From Nitrosopumilaceae archaeon (lineage in GTDB: Archaea; Thermoproteota; Nitrososphaeria; Nitrososphaerales; Nitrosopumilaceae): DNA of 64,000 bases. The notes below the pieces were generated by a model. The model was not told the origin of the DNA, did no database searches, and worked only from the letters and a program-made list of their open reading frames with translations. Position numbers and translations under genes: made by a program. The DNA lies in assembly GCA_900620265.3 (NCBI GenBank), contig UYNY03000017.1, positions 1 through 64,000 on the forward strand, read 5' to 3'. Positions 1 to 8,192 of the stretch are shown here, in pieces (the first letter of the stretch is position 1; the number at the start of each line of letters is the position of its first letter).

Positions 1-129
1 ATAGACGACTCGCACGGGATATGGAGGTGCCACTTTGCCGGGTCGTGCAGCCAGGTATGCCCCAAGGGGGTGGATCCGGCCATGGGGATACAGCTGCTGC
101 GCGGCTACATGCTGGGGTTCCGCGGCTAG
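1..129 (+). CDS. sdhB: Succinate dehydrogenase iron-sulfur subunit, C-terminal end (partial)
   Basis: The window opens in frame 1 inside a gene that ends with TAG at 127-129. The 42 visible residues contain WRCHFAGSCSQVCPKGVDPA. This matches the last cysteine-rich segment of SdhB/FrdB proteins, where a C-x5-C-x3-CPKG pattern supplies ligands to the [3Fe-4S] and [4Fe-4S] clusters. SdhB passes electrons from the flavoprotein to the membrane anchor of respiratory complex II. The gene runs in from the left edge, so its start, ferredoxin-like domain and operon partners are not visible. It converges on the acetyltransferase that ends at 180. Confidence 0.85.
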   Translation: MDDSHGIWRCHFAGSCSQVCPKGVDPAMGIQLLRGYMLGFRG

Positions 130-179
130 CACGCCTGCGCGGGGCGCAACGCCGTGGCCGACCGGCGGTACCCGCAGGC

Positions 180-611
180 TCAGTGGTCGTAGCGCATGTT
201 CTGCAGCCCCACCTTGAACCCCCTCCTAACCTGGAACGGGATTATGTGGTCCGGGCAGTTGAGGGCCGTCTTGTAGCAGCCCTTCCCGGCGGATATCTCG
301 ACCAGCGCGTCCATCAGCATGTCCCCGATCCCGCGCTTTTGGTACTCGCCTGACACCACGGTGTCCTCGATGTGCCCCACCCTGCCCCCGTTATGGATGA
401 ACTTGTGGTCGATAAAGATCGATCCCGTCCCCACTATGCTCCCCCCGGCCTCGGCCACCAGCACTATGTGGTCGGGGTTCGAGTCTATCATCCGGAACAC
501 CTCCTCGGCCTTTTCCCGCCTGATCCCGCTTGTGGGCTTTAGGTGGTCAAGCGTCTCAAGAAACCCGTTCCAGATGTCCCCGGCTTCCAGCTCCCTTATC
601 TTTACCTCCAC
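180..611 (-). CDS. GNAT acetyltransferase, GNA1 (glucosamine-6-phosphate N-acetyltransferase)-like
   Basis: This 143-residue protein is a single GNAT domain. GHIEDTVVSGEYQKRGIG, then DALVEI, GCYK and a late PFQVRRGFK follow the order of eukaryotic GNA1, which acetylates glucosamine-6-phosphate with acetyl-CoA. QKRGIG is the acetyl-CoA pyrophosphate loop. A much longer reading frame exists upstream, but it runs antisense through the flippase gene. The GTG at 611 was chosen because a minus-strand TATA element (634-642) lies about 27 bases before it. Next to a flippase and a glycosyltransferase, amino-sugar supply for surface glycans is a reasonable inference. The substrate is not proven. Confidence 0.75.
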   Translation of the reverse strand: MEVKIRELEAGDIWNGFLETLDHLKPTSGIRREKAEEVFRMIDSNPDHIVLVAEAGGSIVGTGSIFIDHKFIHNGGRVGHIEDTVVSGEYQKRGIGDMLMDALVEISAGKGCYKTALNCPDHIIPFQVRRGFKVGLQNMRYDH

Positions 612-741
612 GGCCGCGTCCTCCCGGCCCCGGCTATATATCACAACTGCCCGGCCGCCGCGCCGGCCGGACGCCCCCGCCCCGGCCCCCCGGGCCGCGC
701 GTGGGCGCAAATATAAGAACGCGGGCCGCCCGCGCCGCGAG

Positions 742-2229
742 TTGCCGGATATCAGGGTCACGTACACGGGGATCGTCTCGTTCTTCCTGCGGCTGGCCGT
801 CATGGCCGGCAACATGGCGTTCCTGCTGGTCATGACGAGGAGCCTCTCGACTGACGAGTACGGCGCCTGGGGGATCATCGGCAGCATGCTCGCGTACGCG
901 GTGGTCGCCGAGGTCATAGTGGGGTACTGGGTGTCCCGCGAGATCGCGAGGGGCAAAGAGTCCGGCCCCGCCGCCCTCGCGACAAGCGGCATCCTCTCGG
1001 TCGGCGGGACGGCCGCGTACGTGCTTCTCGCGGTCCTTGTCGGCGCACAGTCGGGGGCCGACCCGTACGTGCTGCTCCTGGCGGCGGCCCTGGTGCCGCT
1101 CAGGTACGTGCAGGCCACCCTCTCAAAGATAAACCTCAGCTGGAGGCCGCACACGACCAGCTATGCGCTGGTGGTCCAGTCGGTCCTGCACGTCCCGCTC
1201 TCGCTGCTGCTGATCTACCAACTTGACTGGGGGATCGCGGGGGCCGTCGCCACAGTTCTCGCCGGCCAGGCCGCCTGCTGCGCCATGCTTGCCGCGTACG
1301 CGCGCGAAAAGCTGCGGGGGCGGCCGGACCTCGGCCGCGCGAGGCGGTGGTTCCGCCTCTCATGGGTCTCCATATACCCCACCATCGCGGCGATCATATT
1401 CAGGGTGGACGTCCTGGCGGTCGCGGCCCTTGCCGGCTCCGTCACGCTGGTCGCGTCGTGGACCGCCGTCTTTACCGTCGCGTTCACCATAACCCACGCC
1501 TCGCAGGTCGCGACGGCCCTGTACCCGAGGCTGCTCGGCGGCACCGGCGCGGCCCACGTCCGGGACAACATGGCCCTCTTCTTCTACCTCGGGATCCCGC
1601 TTGCGGCCGTGATAATCGTCCTTGCAAGGCCCATAATGTACGCGCTGAACCCCGCGTACGAGGAGGCCCACCTTGCCCTCTCGATCCTCTCCGTCGGCAT
1701 GTTCCTCACCGCGCTGACGGCCGTGCTGCAGCTGATCCTCGAGGGAAACGAGGACGTCGACTCTGGGCGGTCCTCCGGCAGGGACATCCTCGGGAGCCGC
1801 CTCTTCCTGGTGCCCACCGTCAACGCCGTCCAGTACCTCGGGTACATCGGGGCGCTGGCAGCGGCGCTCCTGTACCTCGGGGGATCTGTCCCGGACGCCC
1901 AGATGCTCCTGGCGTGGGCCTGCATAGCCACCGCGTCCCGGGTCCCTGCGGTCATCTACCAGTACGTCCTGGCAAGGCGCGACGTGGGGCTCGAGGTGGG
2001 GGCCTCTAGCGTCGCAAGGTACCTGGCGGCCGCGGCGTGCGCCTTTGGCGCCGTATACCTGCTGCAGGGGGGGCTCCCGGCGGCTCCGCTAGCCGAGCTC
2101 CTCCCGGCGCTGCTAGGCCTGGCCGCGGCCGGCACCGCCGCGTATGCGGCGATCACCTGCGCGATAGACGGCAGGGCCAGGGGGCTTGCGGCCGCGGCCG
2201 TCCGCAGGATGGGCCGGGCCCGGCAATAA
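742..2229 (+). CDS. Polysaccharide flippase-like membrane protein (MOP/Wzx superfamily)
   Basis: A 495-residue protein, hydrophobic almost throughout, with roughly 12-14 predicted membrane segments and the N-terminal pattern of MOP-superfamily flippases (TRSLSTDEYGAWGI). Such proteins move lipid-linked oligosaccharides across the membrane for surface polysaccharide or protein glycosylation. An ATG at 802 would cut the first membrane helix. A TTG at 742 keeps it and lies about 29 bases after an AAATATAA element at 709-716, so the TTG is preferred and the transcript is probably leaderless. A glycosyltransferase with its own promoter follows 32 bases downstream. The exact substrate cannot be read from sequence. 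Confidence 0.8.
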   Translation: MPDIRVTYTGIVSFFLRLAVMAGNMAFLLVMTRSLSTDEYGAWGIIGSMLAYAVVAEVIVGYWVSREIARGKESGPAALATSGILSVGGTAAYVLLAVLVGAQSGADPYVLLLAAALVPLRYVQATLSKINLSWRPHTTSYALVVQSVLHVPLSLLLIYQLDWGIAGAVATVLAGQAACCAMLAAYAREKLRGRPDLGRARRWFRLSWVSIYPTIAAIIFRVDVLAVAALAGSVTLVASWTAVFTVAFTITHASQVATALYPRLLGGTGAAHVRDNMALFFYLGIPLAAVIIVLARPIMYALNPAYEEAHLALSILSVGMFLTALTAVLQLILEGNEDVDSGRSSGRDILGSRLFLVPTVNAVQYLGYIGALAAALLYLGGSVPDAQMLLAWACIATASRVPAVIYQYVLARRDVGLEVGASSVARYLAAAACAFGAVYLLQGGLPAAPLAELLPALLGLAAAGTAAYAAITCAIDGRARGLAAAAVRRMGRARQ

Positions 2230-2261
2230 CCGATATATCGGCAGCCCGGGCGGCCCCTCCC

Positions 2262-3320
2262 ATGAGGCTGCTCATCGGGGCCGGCCCCAACAGGCTCCGC
2301 CACGTGGGCATCCTGGCGGCCGGGCTTGAAAGGCTTGGCGTGACGTGCATGGTGGCAGACGACGACCCGTACGAGGGGTACCCCGGGGGCGACCTTGCGT
2401 CCTGGCCGAGGGCGGGCGCCAGGTTCGGCAGGCTGGTCTCGGGGTTCGAGCCCGACGTCATAATGGCCGACCGGATCCGGGGCTTTGCGGCGCGCGCCGT
2501 GGCGTCGGGCATACCGACCGTGGTCCACCTGCGGGGCGACTATTGGGAGGAGATGCGCCTTGCGTTTGAAGAGTCGGGGGTGGTAAGGCGCGCCGCGCTC
2601 GGGCGCCGCGCGGCAGTATCGGCAAGGTGCCTTGAGGGCGCCGCGGCAATCATGCCGATCTGCACCTACCTTGAGAGGACCGCCGCCGAGAGGCTGCCTA
2701 ACTCGCGCATCGCCCCGCTGCAGAACTACCTTGACGTGGACGGCTGGCCCCGCCCGGAACCCATGGATCTGCGCCACCCGTGCGTCGGGCTGCTGCAGCA
2801 CGCGGTATCCCAGAGCAAGAGTGGCGTCATGGCCGACCTTGCCGACGCCGTACAGGGGATGCCGGACGTGACGTTCTACTGGGCGGGCACCGGCAAGTAC
2901 TCGCACAGGGTCCGGGACGCGCTGGGCCGGTTCCCCAACTTTGTGGAGCTCGGGCGCGTCCAGTACCCGGACGGCGCCGCGGCGTTTTTGGCCGGGATCG
3001 ACGTGTACGCGCTCATCACGGAGCTGGAGATGTCGCCAAGCTCGATCCTCGAGGCGCAGCTCTCAGGAAAGCCCGTCCTCGGATCCGACGTGTACGGCGT
3101 GCCGGACGTCATGGTGGATGGGGAGACCGGGTTCCTCGTAGGGGCGGGCGACCGGGAGGGGTGGTCGCGCCGGATACGGCAGCTGCTTGACGACCCGGAT
3201 CTTGCATCGCGCATGGGGGAGGCCGGCAGAAAATTCGTCCTTGGAAGCTTTGGCGTCGAAAAGAGGGCCGCCGAGTTGGCGGAGATACTAGAGTCGGTAT
3301 CTAGGCCGGGCCGCCGCTAG
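2262..3320 (+). CDS. Glycosyltransferase, family 4-like (GT-B fold)
   Basis: A 352-residue GT-B type transferase. The C-terminal half carries the nucleotide-sugar-binding signature of family 4 enzymes: a PSSILEAQLSGKPVL segment with the two spaced acidic/loop elements, then GVPDVMVDGETGFLV. The N-terminal MRLLIGAGPNRLRHVG is the usual Rossmann start. The ATG at 2262 is about 27 bases after ATATAT at 2233-2238, so the transcript is probably leaderless. With the flippase upstream it likely acts in cytoplasmic assembly of a surface glycan or N-glycan. Its 3' end overlaps the convergent DUF59 gene by 20 bases. Confidence 0.85.
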   Translation: MRLLIGAGPNRLRHVGILAAGLERLGVTCMVADDDPYEGYPGGDLASWPRAGARFGRLVSGFEPDVIMADRIRGFAARAVASGIPTVVHLRGDYWEEMRLAFEESGVVRRAALGRRAAVSARCLEGAAAIMPICTYLERTAAERLPNSRIAPLQNYLDVDGWPRPEPMDLRHPCVGLLQHAVSQSKSGVMADLADAVQGMPDVTFYWAGTGKYSHRVRDALGRFPNFVELGRVQYPDGAAAFLAGIDVYALITELEMSPSSILEAQLSGKPVLGSDVYGVPDVMVDGETGFLVGAGDREGWSRRIRQLLDDPDLASRMGEAGRKFVLGSFGVEKRAAELAEILESVSRPGRR

Positions 3321-3705
3321 GAGGCGGCGCCGGGCCGCCCGCCTGGCCGGCCGCCGGATCCCCGGCCTGCCCTCCCTGCTGGCCCCCGGCCTTTTTCGGG
3401 TTGGGGCTCGAGTTGACCTGGTTGTTTATCTGCTCCGCCATGAAGTGGTTCGAGACGTTCACCTTTACGTCGTCGATCCCGTCTATCTTTAGCAGGTTGT
3501 CGTGTATGTCCTGGCATATCTTGAACCCGAATACGGCCGGGCAGAACGGGCTGGTAAGGTGCAGGTCCACCTTTACGTCGGACCCCGCTATGTCCACCTC
3601 GTCTATGAGCTCCAGCTCGGTGATGGTGGTGTTTATCTCAGGATCGACGATCTTTGAGAGCTCGTCGAATATCTTTACGCGCATCTGCCTCGCGTCGTCT
3701 CCCAT
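3301..3705 (-). CDS. MIP18/DUF59 family Fe-S assembly-type protein with Gly/Pro/Ala tail
   Basis: Residues 8-95 form a DUF59 (SufT/PaaD/MIP18) domain: DELSKIVDPEIN, then LHLTSPFCPAVFGF with the conserved Cys, then GIDDVKVNVS. The family helps mature iron-sulfur proteins. After residue 98 comes a low-complexity tail of about 35 residues rich in Gly, Gln, Ala and Pro, which the family does not need. Start candidates are at 3720 and 3705. The second is 26 bases from the centre of TATATATAA at 3727-3735, so it is chosen. The same TATA box lies 26 bases before argH on the other strand. Confidence 0.85.
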   Translation of the reverse strand: MGDDARQMRVKIFDELSKIVDPEINTTITELELIDEVDIAGSDVKVDLHLTSPFCPAVFGFKICQDIHDNLLKIDGIDDVKVNVSNHFMAEQINNQVNSSPNPKKAGGQQGGQAGDPAAGQAGGPAPPPSGGPA

Positions 3706-3726
3706 GCCGGCCCCCCGCATGGATCC

Positions 3727-3735
3727 TATATATAA
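3727..3735. promoter_or_regulatory. Single symmetric TATA box between divergent DUF59 and argH genes
   Basis: TATATATAA is the only AT-rich element in the 51-base gap between the two divergent genes. Its centre (3731) lies exactly 26 bases from the chosen start on each strand (3705 minus, 3757 plus). This is the spacing seen for leaderless genes throughout the window. The element is nearly self-complementary, so one TBP site could direct transcription both ways. Confidence 0.6.
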
Positions 3736-3756
3736 CAACTTCTGAGATCCGCCCCC

Positions 3757-5202
3757 GTGTACCGGGCCAGGATGGGGGGCGGGATGGGGGACGGCCCCCT
3801 CGGGTACGTCTCGTCGATGGCCGACGACGCCGAGCTCCTCATGTACGACATTGACGGCAGCCGGGCCCACGTCCTGATGCTCGAGGCCCGCCGGATAATC
3901 CCTCGGAGGGACGCGGGCAGGATCCTGGCCGCCCTCTCGAGGGCCGAGGCCGGCGTCCCGGCCGGCAGGGCCGAGGACATACACGAGGCGCTCGAGGCGG
4001 CCGTCGTGAGGGGCGCCGGGAGGGAGAGCGGGGGCCGGATGCACACGGGCCGGTCCCGCAACGACCAGGTTGCCCTTGACATGAGGATGAAGGTGCGCGA
4101 TGACACCAACGCCATCTGCGGCATGGCCCTCGACCTTGCTGGGGCCCTCGTCGGGGTCGCGTCGGCGCACAAGAGGACCGCGATGCCGCTGTACACCCAC
4201 ATGCAGCAGGCGCAGCCGGGGCTGCTCTCCCACTATATGATCTCGCAGGCCGACGCGCTGCTCCGCGACGAGGAGCGCCTCTCGGGGTCGTACGCGCGCA
4301 CCAACAAGAGCCCGCTCGGGGCGGGGCCGGCCGGCGGCACCGCCATACCGGTCGACAGGGCGATGGTCGCAAGGCTGCTCGGCTTTGACGGGATAGTGGA
4401 GAACTCGCTTGACGCGGCAGGCTCGCGCGACTTTGCCGCAGAGTACGTCTCTGTCCTTGCCATCATGATGGCGAACCTGAGCCGCCTGGCCGAGGACATG
4501 GTGGTCTGGTCGACCTCCGAGTTCGGGTTCGTCGAGCTCGCCGACGAGTTCGCGTCGCCGTCAAGCGTCATGCCGCAGAAGAAGAACCCCGACGTGCTGG
4601 AGCTGACGCGCGGCAGGGCCGGCCGCGTCCTCGGGGACCTCGTGGCAGTCATATCATCCTACAAGGGGCTCGCCTCGGGGTACGGGCGCGACCTCCAGGA
4701 GGCAAAGGGCGCCGTCTTTTCGGCCACGCGGATAGCGTCGGGCGCCCTCCCGGTCCTCGGCTCGCTGGTATCGACGGCCCGGTTTGACAGGGCAAGGATG
4801 CTAGAGGCCGCAGAGTCCGGCGGGATAACCGCGCTGGACGTCTCTGACGCGCTGGTCCGCGCCGGCGTCCCGTTCCGTACCACCCACGGGATCGCCGGCT
4901 CCCTCTCGCGCCTGGCCCATGAGGCCGGCGTGCCCGTCACGGGGGTCGGGATCAGGGAGGCCGGGATCGCCGCACGCGGGACGGGCGTGGACCCGCGCGC
5001 GGTCCTCGGGGCGGCCAGGTCCGCCACGGTCGAGGCCTCGCTCCGGGCCCGCGCGTCGGCCGGATCGGCCGGCTATTCGGCCCAGGCGGGGATGGTCTCA
5101 TCGAGGCGGCGCGAGATAGCCGCGCGCAAGAGGCGCCTTGCCGTCAGGTCCAGGAGGGTCGCCGCCGCCGTCTCGGCGATGAGGAAGAGGGCCCGCCGCT
5201 AG
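3757..5202 (+). CDS. argH: Argininosuccinate lyase
   Basis: A 481-residue member of the fumarase/aspartase superfamily. It cleaves argininosuccinate to arginine and fumarate, the last step of arginine synthesis. Evidence includes GGRMHTGRSRNDQVALDMR, the HMQQAQP segment, and the superfamily signature SSVMPQKKNPD near residues 270-280 with the catalytic serine. Length fits the family. GTG at 3757 is taken because it sits 26 bases from the TATA box at 3727-3735; ATG codons at 3772 and 3784 are alternatives. The gene converges on the TFE gene with a 4-base overlap. Confidence 0.93.
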   Translation: MYRARMGGGMGDGPLGYVSSMADDAELLMYDIDGSRAHVLMLEARRIIPRRDAGRILAALSRAEAGVPAGRAEDIHEALEAAVVRGAGRESGGRMHTGRSRNDQVALDMRMKVRDDTNAICGMALDLAGALVGVASAHKRTAMPLYTHMQQAQPGLLSHYMISQADALLRDEERLSGSYARTNKSPLGAGPAGGTAIPVDRAMVARLLGFDGIVENSLDAAGSRDFAAEYVSVLAIMMANLSRLAEDMVVWSTSEFGFVELADEFASPSSVMPQKKNPDVLELTRGRAGRVLGDLVAVISSYKGLASGYGRDLQEAKGAVFSATRIASGALPVLGSLVSTARFDRARMLEAAESGGITALDVSDALVRAGVPFRTTHGIAGSLSRLAHEAGVPVTGVGIREAGIAARGTGVDPRAVLGAARSATVEASLRARASAGSAGYSAQAGMVSSRRREIAARKRRLAVRSRRVAAAVSAMRKRARR

Positions 5203-5714
5203 AAGACCTGCTGCATGTCGCGCGTTATCTGCTCTATCTTCTTTGCGTACGCCTTGCGGGCCCTCTCGTTCTTCTTTAGGTTCAGGACGCCGCCGCACGA
5301 GGGGCACTTGAACATGCCCTCGAGCGCGTCCTCGAACGTGACGCGGTTGCACTCTGCGCTGCCGCAGTGGTAAAAGTCCGACGCGTTCTCATAGTCGAGG
5401 CGCTGCTGCAGGCGCTCCATTATCTTCTTCTTCTGGTTCTCGATAAAGTGCTCCACCTCGTCCCGCCGCGTCCTCCACCTGTAGACGAACCACCCCTTCC
5501 TCTCGTCCTTTACGCGGATGCCCGTTATCAGCGACTTGCCGAAGAGGTCGTAGAGCACCTTCCGCACCATGTTTATCCGGAGGCCCGTCGAGCTGGCGAT
5601 CTCCTCGTCCGTCGCGTCCTCGGACTTTAGCAGCGACCTTGCCACCTTGAGGTACTCGTCGCCCCCTATCATGGAGGCTATCCGGGCGAACGGGTCCTCG
5701 TACTTTTCGGGCAA
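5199..5714 (-). CDS. tfe: Archaeal transcription factor E (TFE, TFIIE-alpha homologue)
   Basis: A 171-residue protein with the two-part architecture of archaeal TFE. An N-terminal extended winged helix (DPFARIASMIGGDEYLKVAR, ATDEEIASSTG, NMVRKVLYDLF) is followed by a linker helix and a C-terminal zinc ribbon with CGSAEC and CPSCG. TFE stabilises open promoter complexes with RNA polymerase, TBP and TFB. A much longer upstream reading frame lacks family similarity. TTG at 5714 gives the expected N-terminus and lies about 30 bases from a minus-strand TTAATA at 5741-5747. Lack of an ATG in the right place makes the start less certain than the identity. Confidence 0.92.
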   Translation of the reverse strand: MPEKYEDPFARIASMIGGDEYLKVARSLLKSEDATDEEIASSTGLRINMVRKVLYDLFGKSLITGIRVKDERKGWFVYRWRTRRDEVEHFIENQKKKIMERLQQRLDYENASDFYHCGSAECNRVTFEDALEGMFKCPSCGGVLNLKKNERARKAYAKKIEQITRDMQQVF

Positions 5715-5901
5715 CGCGGGGGCCGCCCCCGGCCCCCCGCTATTAACCCTTGTCAGAGGTGACGCGCGCGGGGCGGCCCGGGACGGGGGATGCGCCCGTG
5801 GAAGGGCCACCCCCCCGGGGGGGGGGGGCGCCGCCGCCGCGCGGATCCCGGCCCCGGAGCCGGGGACGCCGGCCCGATACGGGGGTGCGTGGCCCCCGGC
5901 G

Positions 5902-6300
5902 TTACGCGTGCAGGGCGGTGTCGACCGCCAGGTATGCGAACACGACGGCCACCGATGCCGCGAGGCACGCGAATGCAAGATCCGCCGCGGTCGGCCCCGC
6001 GCGGCGCCCGTGCAGGAGCCCCGCCAGCCTGGAGCACGTGCCGGCAATGCGGGACGCGTCGGCTAGCAGGAACGCCGACCACGATGCAAGCACGATGACG
6101 GCGGCCGCCACCAGCACGGCCGCCACGTTCCCGCCCGAGCAGGCGAGGGGGCCGCCGGCGCACCCGCCGTACGGGGAGAGGATCCATGCAAAGTGGACCG
6201 TGGCAAACATTGCGGCCGCAAAGACGGCGGCGACCAGCATGACGATGGCCGGTATCCTCAGCCATGACAGGATCCAGGCCCGCCCGGCGCGGGCCGTCAC
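5902..6300 (-). CDS. Small membrane protein of unknown function
   Basis: A 132-residue Ala/Val-rich protein with three to four predicted membrane segments (around residues 12-38, 57-80 and 105-128) and a loop between the first two containing two cysteines (GGCAGGPLACSGG). No family was recognised. The GTG at 6300 is chosen because it overlaps the stop of a tiny upstream membrane gene as GTGA, which suggests translational coupling. It is the last gene of a three-gene unit with the 36-residue protein and the secreted protein upstream. Confidence 0.6.
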   Translation of the reverse strand: MTARAGRAWILSWLRIPAIVMLVAAVFAAAMFATVHFAWILSPYGGCAGGPLACSGGNVAAVLVAAAVIVLASWSAFLLADASRIAGTCSRLAGLLHGRRAGPTAADLAFACLAASVAVVFAYLAVDTALHA

Positions 6301-6407
6301 GGGGCGCCCCCCGACGCGAGCCGCAGCCGCAGGATCAGCATCAGCGAGATCCCGCCCACGGCGGCCAGCCCGAGGGCGGCGGCCAGGGCCGCATCGGCGG
6401 CCCTCAT
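6297..6407 (-). CDS. 36-residue membrane micro-protein
   Basis: ATG at 6407 opens a 36-codon frame ending in TGA at 6297-6299. The product begins MRAADAALAAALGLAAVGG, has one hydrophobic stretch to about residue 28, then a basic RLRLAS segment, as in a single-pass membrane peptide. Its stop overlaps the GTG of the next membrane gene (GTGA), and its start lies 12 bases after the stop of the secreted-protein gene. That packing matches the operon style of this genome and is the main support for it being real. Function unknown. Confidence 0.5.
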   Translation of the reverse strand: MRAADAALAAALGLAAVGGISLMLILRLRLASGGAP

Positions 6408-6419
6408 GCAACCGCCCGG

Positions 6420-7319
6420 CTAGTTCGCCCAGTGCCACGCCAGGACATAGCCTGCCCACCACCATACCGGCATCGGGTAACTGAACACCTCGGGATTAGG
6501 CTCCGGACCCTGCGTATTGTGATAATACGTCGATCCGGAGGGCTTTATGACGACCTGATCCCTGAACTCACCGCTATTGCACCCATAGGCGGACGCCGTT
6601 TTCGCATAATCATTGCCGTAATTTCCACCAAACTGCTGCAGTCCCGTGGCATAGAGCGGGACCTTGTGGTAACCCGCATCAAGCAGGTCCAGTATGGCAG
6701 CCGCCTTGGTTAGAAAACTCCCCACGGGCCTTTCCGGGGGTTCCTTGTGCGGATCGTCACCGCTGCCCCCGCACACCGTGCCCGGCAGGCCGTGGTATGC
6801 TGGCACATGGCCGTACATTCCAAACGGCCCGCCGGCCCGCGCGGCATCGTGCCCGGACCGGATGGGATGCGAGGCGGTCACCACTGACATGGCTGATTGA
6901 TCAGGGTCACCGCGGTTTATAAAATTCCTGAATTTGCCGCCTACAAAGTCTTCAACGGCGGCGGCCAGCTCGGAGTTGCCGGGTTCCAGCTCATTGACAC
7001 GTCCCAGCGACCCGTGCATTGCCCCAATCATGGCATTGTTATGAAGCGCATAGTCGTGTGCAATTGTAACATGGAGTGCCGATATGCCCGGATCAAGCAA
7101 CGCGGCAGTCCCGTTCACCGTCAGGTACAGATCATCATCCATGGTTACGAACGGCCCCATGACGCCAAGCGCCCGATATATGTCACTTGCTGCATATGGA
7201 TCGGTGCTGTCGCGGGCGTCGGCATTGGCATGGGGCATGGGCGTGACCATGGCAGTACCGCATGCCGCGGCCGCCACTGGCGGCAGGAGGCAGAGGGCCG
7301 TATTCTTTGATCCGCTCAC
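6420..7319 (-). CDS. Secreted protein of unknown function, lower GC than neighbours
   Basis: A 299-residue protein with an N-terminal signal-peptide-like segment (residues 5-33, Ala-rich with a likely cleavage after HANA) and a mature part rich in Gly, Tyr, Asn and His. It ends in an unusual aromatic tail, WWWAGYVLAWHWAN, which may insert in or bind the membrane. No domain was recognised. The GTG at 7319 is 25 bases from a minus-strand TATA (7341-7347). Codon use is visibly less GC-biased than the flanking genes, which suggests later acquisition or relaxed selection. Two small membrane genes follow in the same unit, so the three may work together at the cell surface. Confidence 0.7.
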   Translation of the reverse strand: MSGSKNTALCLLPPVAAAACGTAMVTPMPHANADARDSTDPYAASDIYRALGVMGPFVTMDDDLYLTVNGTAALLDPGISALHVTIAHDYALHNNAMIGAMHGSLGRVNELEPGNSELAAAVEDFVGGKFRNFINRGDPDQSAMSVVTASHPIRSGHDAARAGGPFGMYGHVPAYHGLPGTVCGGSGDDPHKEPPERPVGSFLTKAAAILDLLDAGYHKVPLYATGLQQFGGNYGNDYAKTASAYGCNSGEFRDQVVIKPSGSTYYHNTQGPEPNPEVFSYPMPVWWWAGYVLAWHWAN

Positions 7320-7655
7320 GTTATCATTCGTTTGTTATGGTATATAACCACGACGTACTGCAGTAGTTACTGGTGTGCCCCGTGACTCCCGAGGCGGCCC
7401 CCCGTGCCCGGTCCGGGGGCCGCGTGGCGGCGGCCGTGGCGGGGCCGGGGGCCTGACACGCGGCACGGTCCCGCCGGCCGGGCCTGCGGGGGACGTGCAC
7501 GGGTCCCTGTCCCTGAATATGGGGTCCCCCGACGGGCCAAAGCACGCGACGGGCGCCGCGGGTACCGCGGCCGGGCCGTATTTATCGGACGCGCCGTCTC
7601 CGCCCGCGCCGGCGCGCCGCCGATCGGCGGATCCCGCCCGGGATCGCCGCCCCCG
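7320..7655. other. Intergenic region with an orphan TATA-like element
   Basis: This 336-base stretch lies between the start of the secreted-protein gene and the end of trm56. It holds the promoter of the former (7341-7347) and, near 7577-7586, a second TATA-like TATTTATC with no gene at the usual 24-29 bases on either strand. The rest is very GC-rich, with runs of C and G. No convincing gene or RNA was found. Confidence 0.5.
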
Positions 7656-8192
7656 TCACGTGGGGCGGCCCGGCCCCCCCACGACGCGCTTGCCGGTCCC
7701 CGACGGGATGATCCGGCTCCTGGCCCCCGCGAACCCGGCCCGGAACTGGGCGCCCCCCTGGATCCTGTCAAGGAAGACGGCCAGCGCGGCCACCTCCGAG
7801 TGCGGCTGGCTCCCGACGGCCACGTTATAGTCGGCAGAGTCGTAGACCCCGCGCGGCACCTTGCCGGCGCCCACCACGGCAAGCACCCTCTCCTCCGACG
7901 CTATCCTGCCCTGGATCTCCTCGACCGGCTCGCCGTACATGGTCAGGTGCGCGACGGCAAACCCGTCGCGGCGCTTTTGCGCCAGGACCCTCCTCCACCC
8001 CTCTATGATCTCCACCTCGAATGAGCCCCCCCACGTCCCGTTCACCGCAGATATGGTCTCCCTGATGTCAGGTGCCACGTCGTCCATCAGTATCCTCGAG
8101 GCCCCGAACGCCCTGGCCACCAGGGCCGCGTGCGTGGTGGTGCGGTCGTCCCGGACGAGGCGCTGCCCTATCCGGAGCACCTCTACCAGCAA
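7656..8192 (-). CDS. tRNA (cytidine-56 2'-O)-methyltransferase Trm56
   Basis: A protein of about 178 residues from the archaeal Trm56 family, a SPOUT methyltransferase that methylates the 2'-O of C56 in the tRNA T loop. The family N-terminus [20 protein letters not shown] is followed by RAFGAS, then a central AHLTMYGEP and [11 protein letters not shown], the knot that binds S-adenosylmethionine. Two starts are possible: TTG at 8192, overlapping the hflX stop and keeping the first beta strand, or GTG at 8180. The first fits family length better. It is the last gene of a phoU-hflX-trm56 unit on the minus strand. Confidence 0.88.
   Translation of the reverse strand: MLVEVLRIGQRLVRDDRTTTHAALVARAFGASRILMDDVAPDIRETISAVNGTWGGSFEVEIIEGWRRVLAQKRRDGFAVAHLTMYGEPVEEIQGRIASEERVLAVVGAGKVPRGVYDSADYNVAVGSQPHSEVAALAVFLDRIQGGAQFRAGFAGARSRIIPSGTGKRVVGGPGRPT

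Noticed and set aside
319-741. A long N-terminal extension of the flippase frame
   Set aside because: It runs antisense through the GNA1-like gene and lacks any family similarity. A TATA at 709-716 and a TTG at 742 give a better start.
5810-5830. A C7/G11 homopolymer as a phase-variable switch
   Set aside because: It lies outside any gene and promoter, about 100 bases from the TFE start and 70 from the membrane gene stop, so it has no visible target.
7324-7545. A 73-codon minus-strand frame between the secreted-protein gene and trm56
   Set aside because: The nearest TATA is 36 bases away, composition is that of random GC-rich DNA, and the frame crosses the promoter of the secreted-protein gene.
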